A stretch of 7,029 nucleotides of DNA, from assembly GCA_025362615.1 (NCBI GenBank), contig JANYFQ010000161.1, forward strand, positions 1 through 7,029, in the 5' to 3' direction. This document shows, in pieces, positions 6,088 to 7,029 of this stretch; within the stretch, counting starts at the first letter, position 1, and the number at the start of each line of letters is the position of its first letter. Under the pieces are notes generated by a model. It was not told the origin of the DNA. It was given only the letters and a program-made list of their open reading frames with translations, and searched no databases. Source of the DNA: Hymenobacter sp. Lineage in GTDB: Bacteria; Bacteroidota; Bacteroidia; Cytophagales; Hymenobacteraceae. The position numbers were made by a program, and so were the translations under genes.

Positions 6088-6936
6088 TCAGCGTTTGAGG
6101 ATGTTGCGGATGCCCCCGGCCGGGTTTCGCACGTCGCCCGCGTAGCGGGGGATGACGTGGATGCTGGCGTGGCCCATGCGCTGCCCGGCCGCCGCCCCGA
6201 CGTTGAGGCCCACCGTGAAACCGGCCGGGGCGTAGCGGTTGGTCAGCATCCGCTGGGCCTGGCCGGCCAGCAGCCAGCAGTCGTGCTGGTCGGCCAGGGG
6301 CAGGTCGAAGAAGTTGGCGATGTGGGCCTTGGGCAGCACCAGGGCGTGGCCTTTGCTGACGGGGTAGCCGTCGAGGACGGCGTAGCTGCGGGTGGTTTCG
6401 GTGAGCAGGCGCAGCGTGGGGCTGGGCTGGCAGAAGGGGCAGTCCGAAGGCGGGTGCGGAGCCTGGGGGTAGGGCTGGTACTCGTAAAATTCGGTGTCGG
6501 CGTTGGCGAAGACGGACGCAAAGGGCAGCGTCACGACGCACCGGTACACCGGTTTTTTGTGCAGGTAGTGCTGCCGGAAACCGTCGTGGGCCATGTCGCG
6601 CCGCACGGCGAAGTAGGCGCGGCCGGTGGGTTTGAGCAGCCGGGCCACGTCCATGAGCACGGCGGTTTGCTCGTCGGCAAACAGCACGTTGAGGACGTAG
6701 AAGCAGCGGATGGTGTCGAACTTGCGGGCCGGGGCTTCGGGGAAATAATGGGGGTCGAAGCCCTGCGCGTCGAAACCCCGGCTTTGCCGGAACTGCACGT
6801 CGCGGCCGTAGCCGCAGCCGTAATCCAGCACGGTGCCTTGCACCAGGTTACGGCCCAGCAGCATCCGCACGGGCAGCGAGGGCGCGTCGCGCTCCTTGGC
6901 CGTGAGGTGGCTGTGGGGGTTGGCGGGGTTGCTCAT
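6088..6936 (-). CDS. Bifunctional class I SAM-dependent methyltransferase / HIT-family protein
   Basis: This 282-residue fusion has a class I methyltransferase domain at about 10-155. Motif I is VLDYGCGYGRD (36-46), the acidic residue is in GFDPHY (D61), and the later region is CFYVLNVLF with LLKPTGRAYFAVR. A HIT domain (about 163-282) follows, with a zinc-type CPFC (166-169), DGYPVSKGHALVLPKAH and GQRMGHASIHVIPRYAGD. The HIT triad should read H-x-H-x-H. Here it is H256, S258, H260, so the usual nucleophile is replaced. The methylated substrate is unknown. Typical HIT proteins hydrolyse or transfer nucleotidyl groups from dinucleotides or nucleoside phosphoramidates. The frame is open to 7023, but the start at 6936 is preferred: it overlaps the upstream stop as ATGA, which suggests translational coupling, and the extra 29 upstream residues look like the shadow of that gene. 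I recall this domain pairing as an existing annotation class, so the fusion itself is probably not new. Confidence 0.9.
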   Translation of the reverse strand: MSNPANPHSHLTAKERDAPSLPVRMLLGRNLVQGTVLDYGCGYGRDVQFRQSRGFDAQGFDPHYFPEAPARKFDTIRCFYVLNVLFADEQTAVLMDVARLLKPTGRAYFAVRRDMAHDGFRQHYLHKKPVYRCVVTLPFASVFANADTEFYEYQPYPQAPHPPSDCPFCQPSPTLRLLTETTRSYAVLDGYPVSKGHALVLPKAHIANFFDLPLADQHDCWLLAGQAQRMLTNRYAPAGFTVGLNVGAAAGQRMGHASIHVIPRYAGDVRNPAGGIRNILKR

Positions 6937-7029
6937 CGGTACTCGAAGGGGAAGGCAAAACCCAGGTTTTGCGCCGTTTGCAGTTGCGGGATTACCTGCC
7001 GCGCCAGCCGCTCCCGAAACCACTCGTAG
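6933..7029 (-). CDS. 3' end of an unidentified gene, operon partner of the methyltransferase-HIT gene
   Basis: The complement of 7028-6933 reads 31 codons and a TGA stop, running from YEWFRERLARQVIPQLQTAQ to a hydrophobic and aromatic end, FAFPFEYR. Its TGA overlaps the ATG of the methyltransferase-HIT gene by the four bases ATGA, so the two are almost certainly co-transcribed and probably translationally coupled. The composition (an amphipathic helix followed by an aromatic tail) looks like a real C-terminus and unlike the alanine/glycine-rich reading in the overlapping frame. The window edge cuts off the rest, and I cannot name the family. Confidence 0.7.
   Translation of the reverse strand, partial: YEWFRERLARQVIPQLQTAQNLGFAFPFEYR

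Noticed and set aside
5057..6541. Minus-strand open frame of 494 codons across the unknown gene and the repeat array
   Set aside because: It is opposite one real gene and out of frame with another, with Arg/Pro-rich low-complexity sequence. The 42-bp period keeps the frame open through the array without implying translation.
6937..7023. Longer start for the methyltransferase-HIT protein at 7023
   Set aside because: The added residues overlap a better reading frame that ends in ATGA at the preferred start.
5986..7029. Plus-strand open frame of 347 codons opposite the methyltransferase-HIT gene
   Set aside because: The minus strand carries clear methyltransferase and HIT motifs. The plus frame has only Val/Gly-rich shadow sequence.

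Overview
The window looks like chromosomal DNA of a GC-rich member of the Bacteroidota, most likely Cytophagales/Hymenobacteraceae (Hymenobacter-like). Three things point there: a TonB-dependent receptor of the Oar-like type with an N-terminal carboxypeptidase-regulatory domain; three good matches to the Bacteroidota sigma-factor -7 element (TAnnTTTG), two with an upstream TTG/TTTG at 18-19 bp; and start codons without a convincing Shine-Dalgarno sequence. The genus is an inference from overall style, not a computed match.

Layout, left to right. Positions 1-242 are a leader with short CAATTCAG repeats and a TACCTTTG promoter element. Positions 243-3812 (+) encode a large outer-membrane TonB-dependent receptor, closed by a strong intrinsic terminator. 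A promoter at 3938-3967 drives a tRNA-Ala(GGC) at 4009-4082, which is followed by a long perfect hairpin terminator. Positions 4236-5051 (+) encode a 271-residue two-part protein: an uncharacterised N-terminal domain, perhaps PUA/EVE-like, and a DUF559/Vsr-like PD-(D/E)XK nuclease domain. It ends in QLDLF, a textbook sliding-clamp-binding motif. A promoter overlapping the end of that gene leads into a 239-residue protein of unknown function (5123-5842, +).

On the minus strand, two genes converge on this block: the last 31 codons of an unknown gene (6933-7029, cut by the window edge), overlapping by ATGA with a 282-residue fusion of a SAM methyltransferase and a HIT-family domain (6088-6936). 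In the HIT motif the central, normally nucleophilic histidine is serine. The gap between the converging genes (5843-6087) is almost entirely a degenerate 42-bp tandem repeat containing dyads.

The receptor, the tRNA and the right-hand genes appear to be separate transcription units. The most interesting items are the nuclease with a possible clamp tether, the methyltransferase-HIT fusion with an altered triad, and the phased 42-bp repeat. Nothing in the window proves that these three belong to one system.
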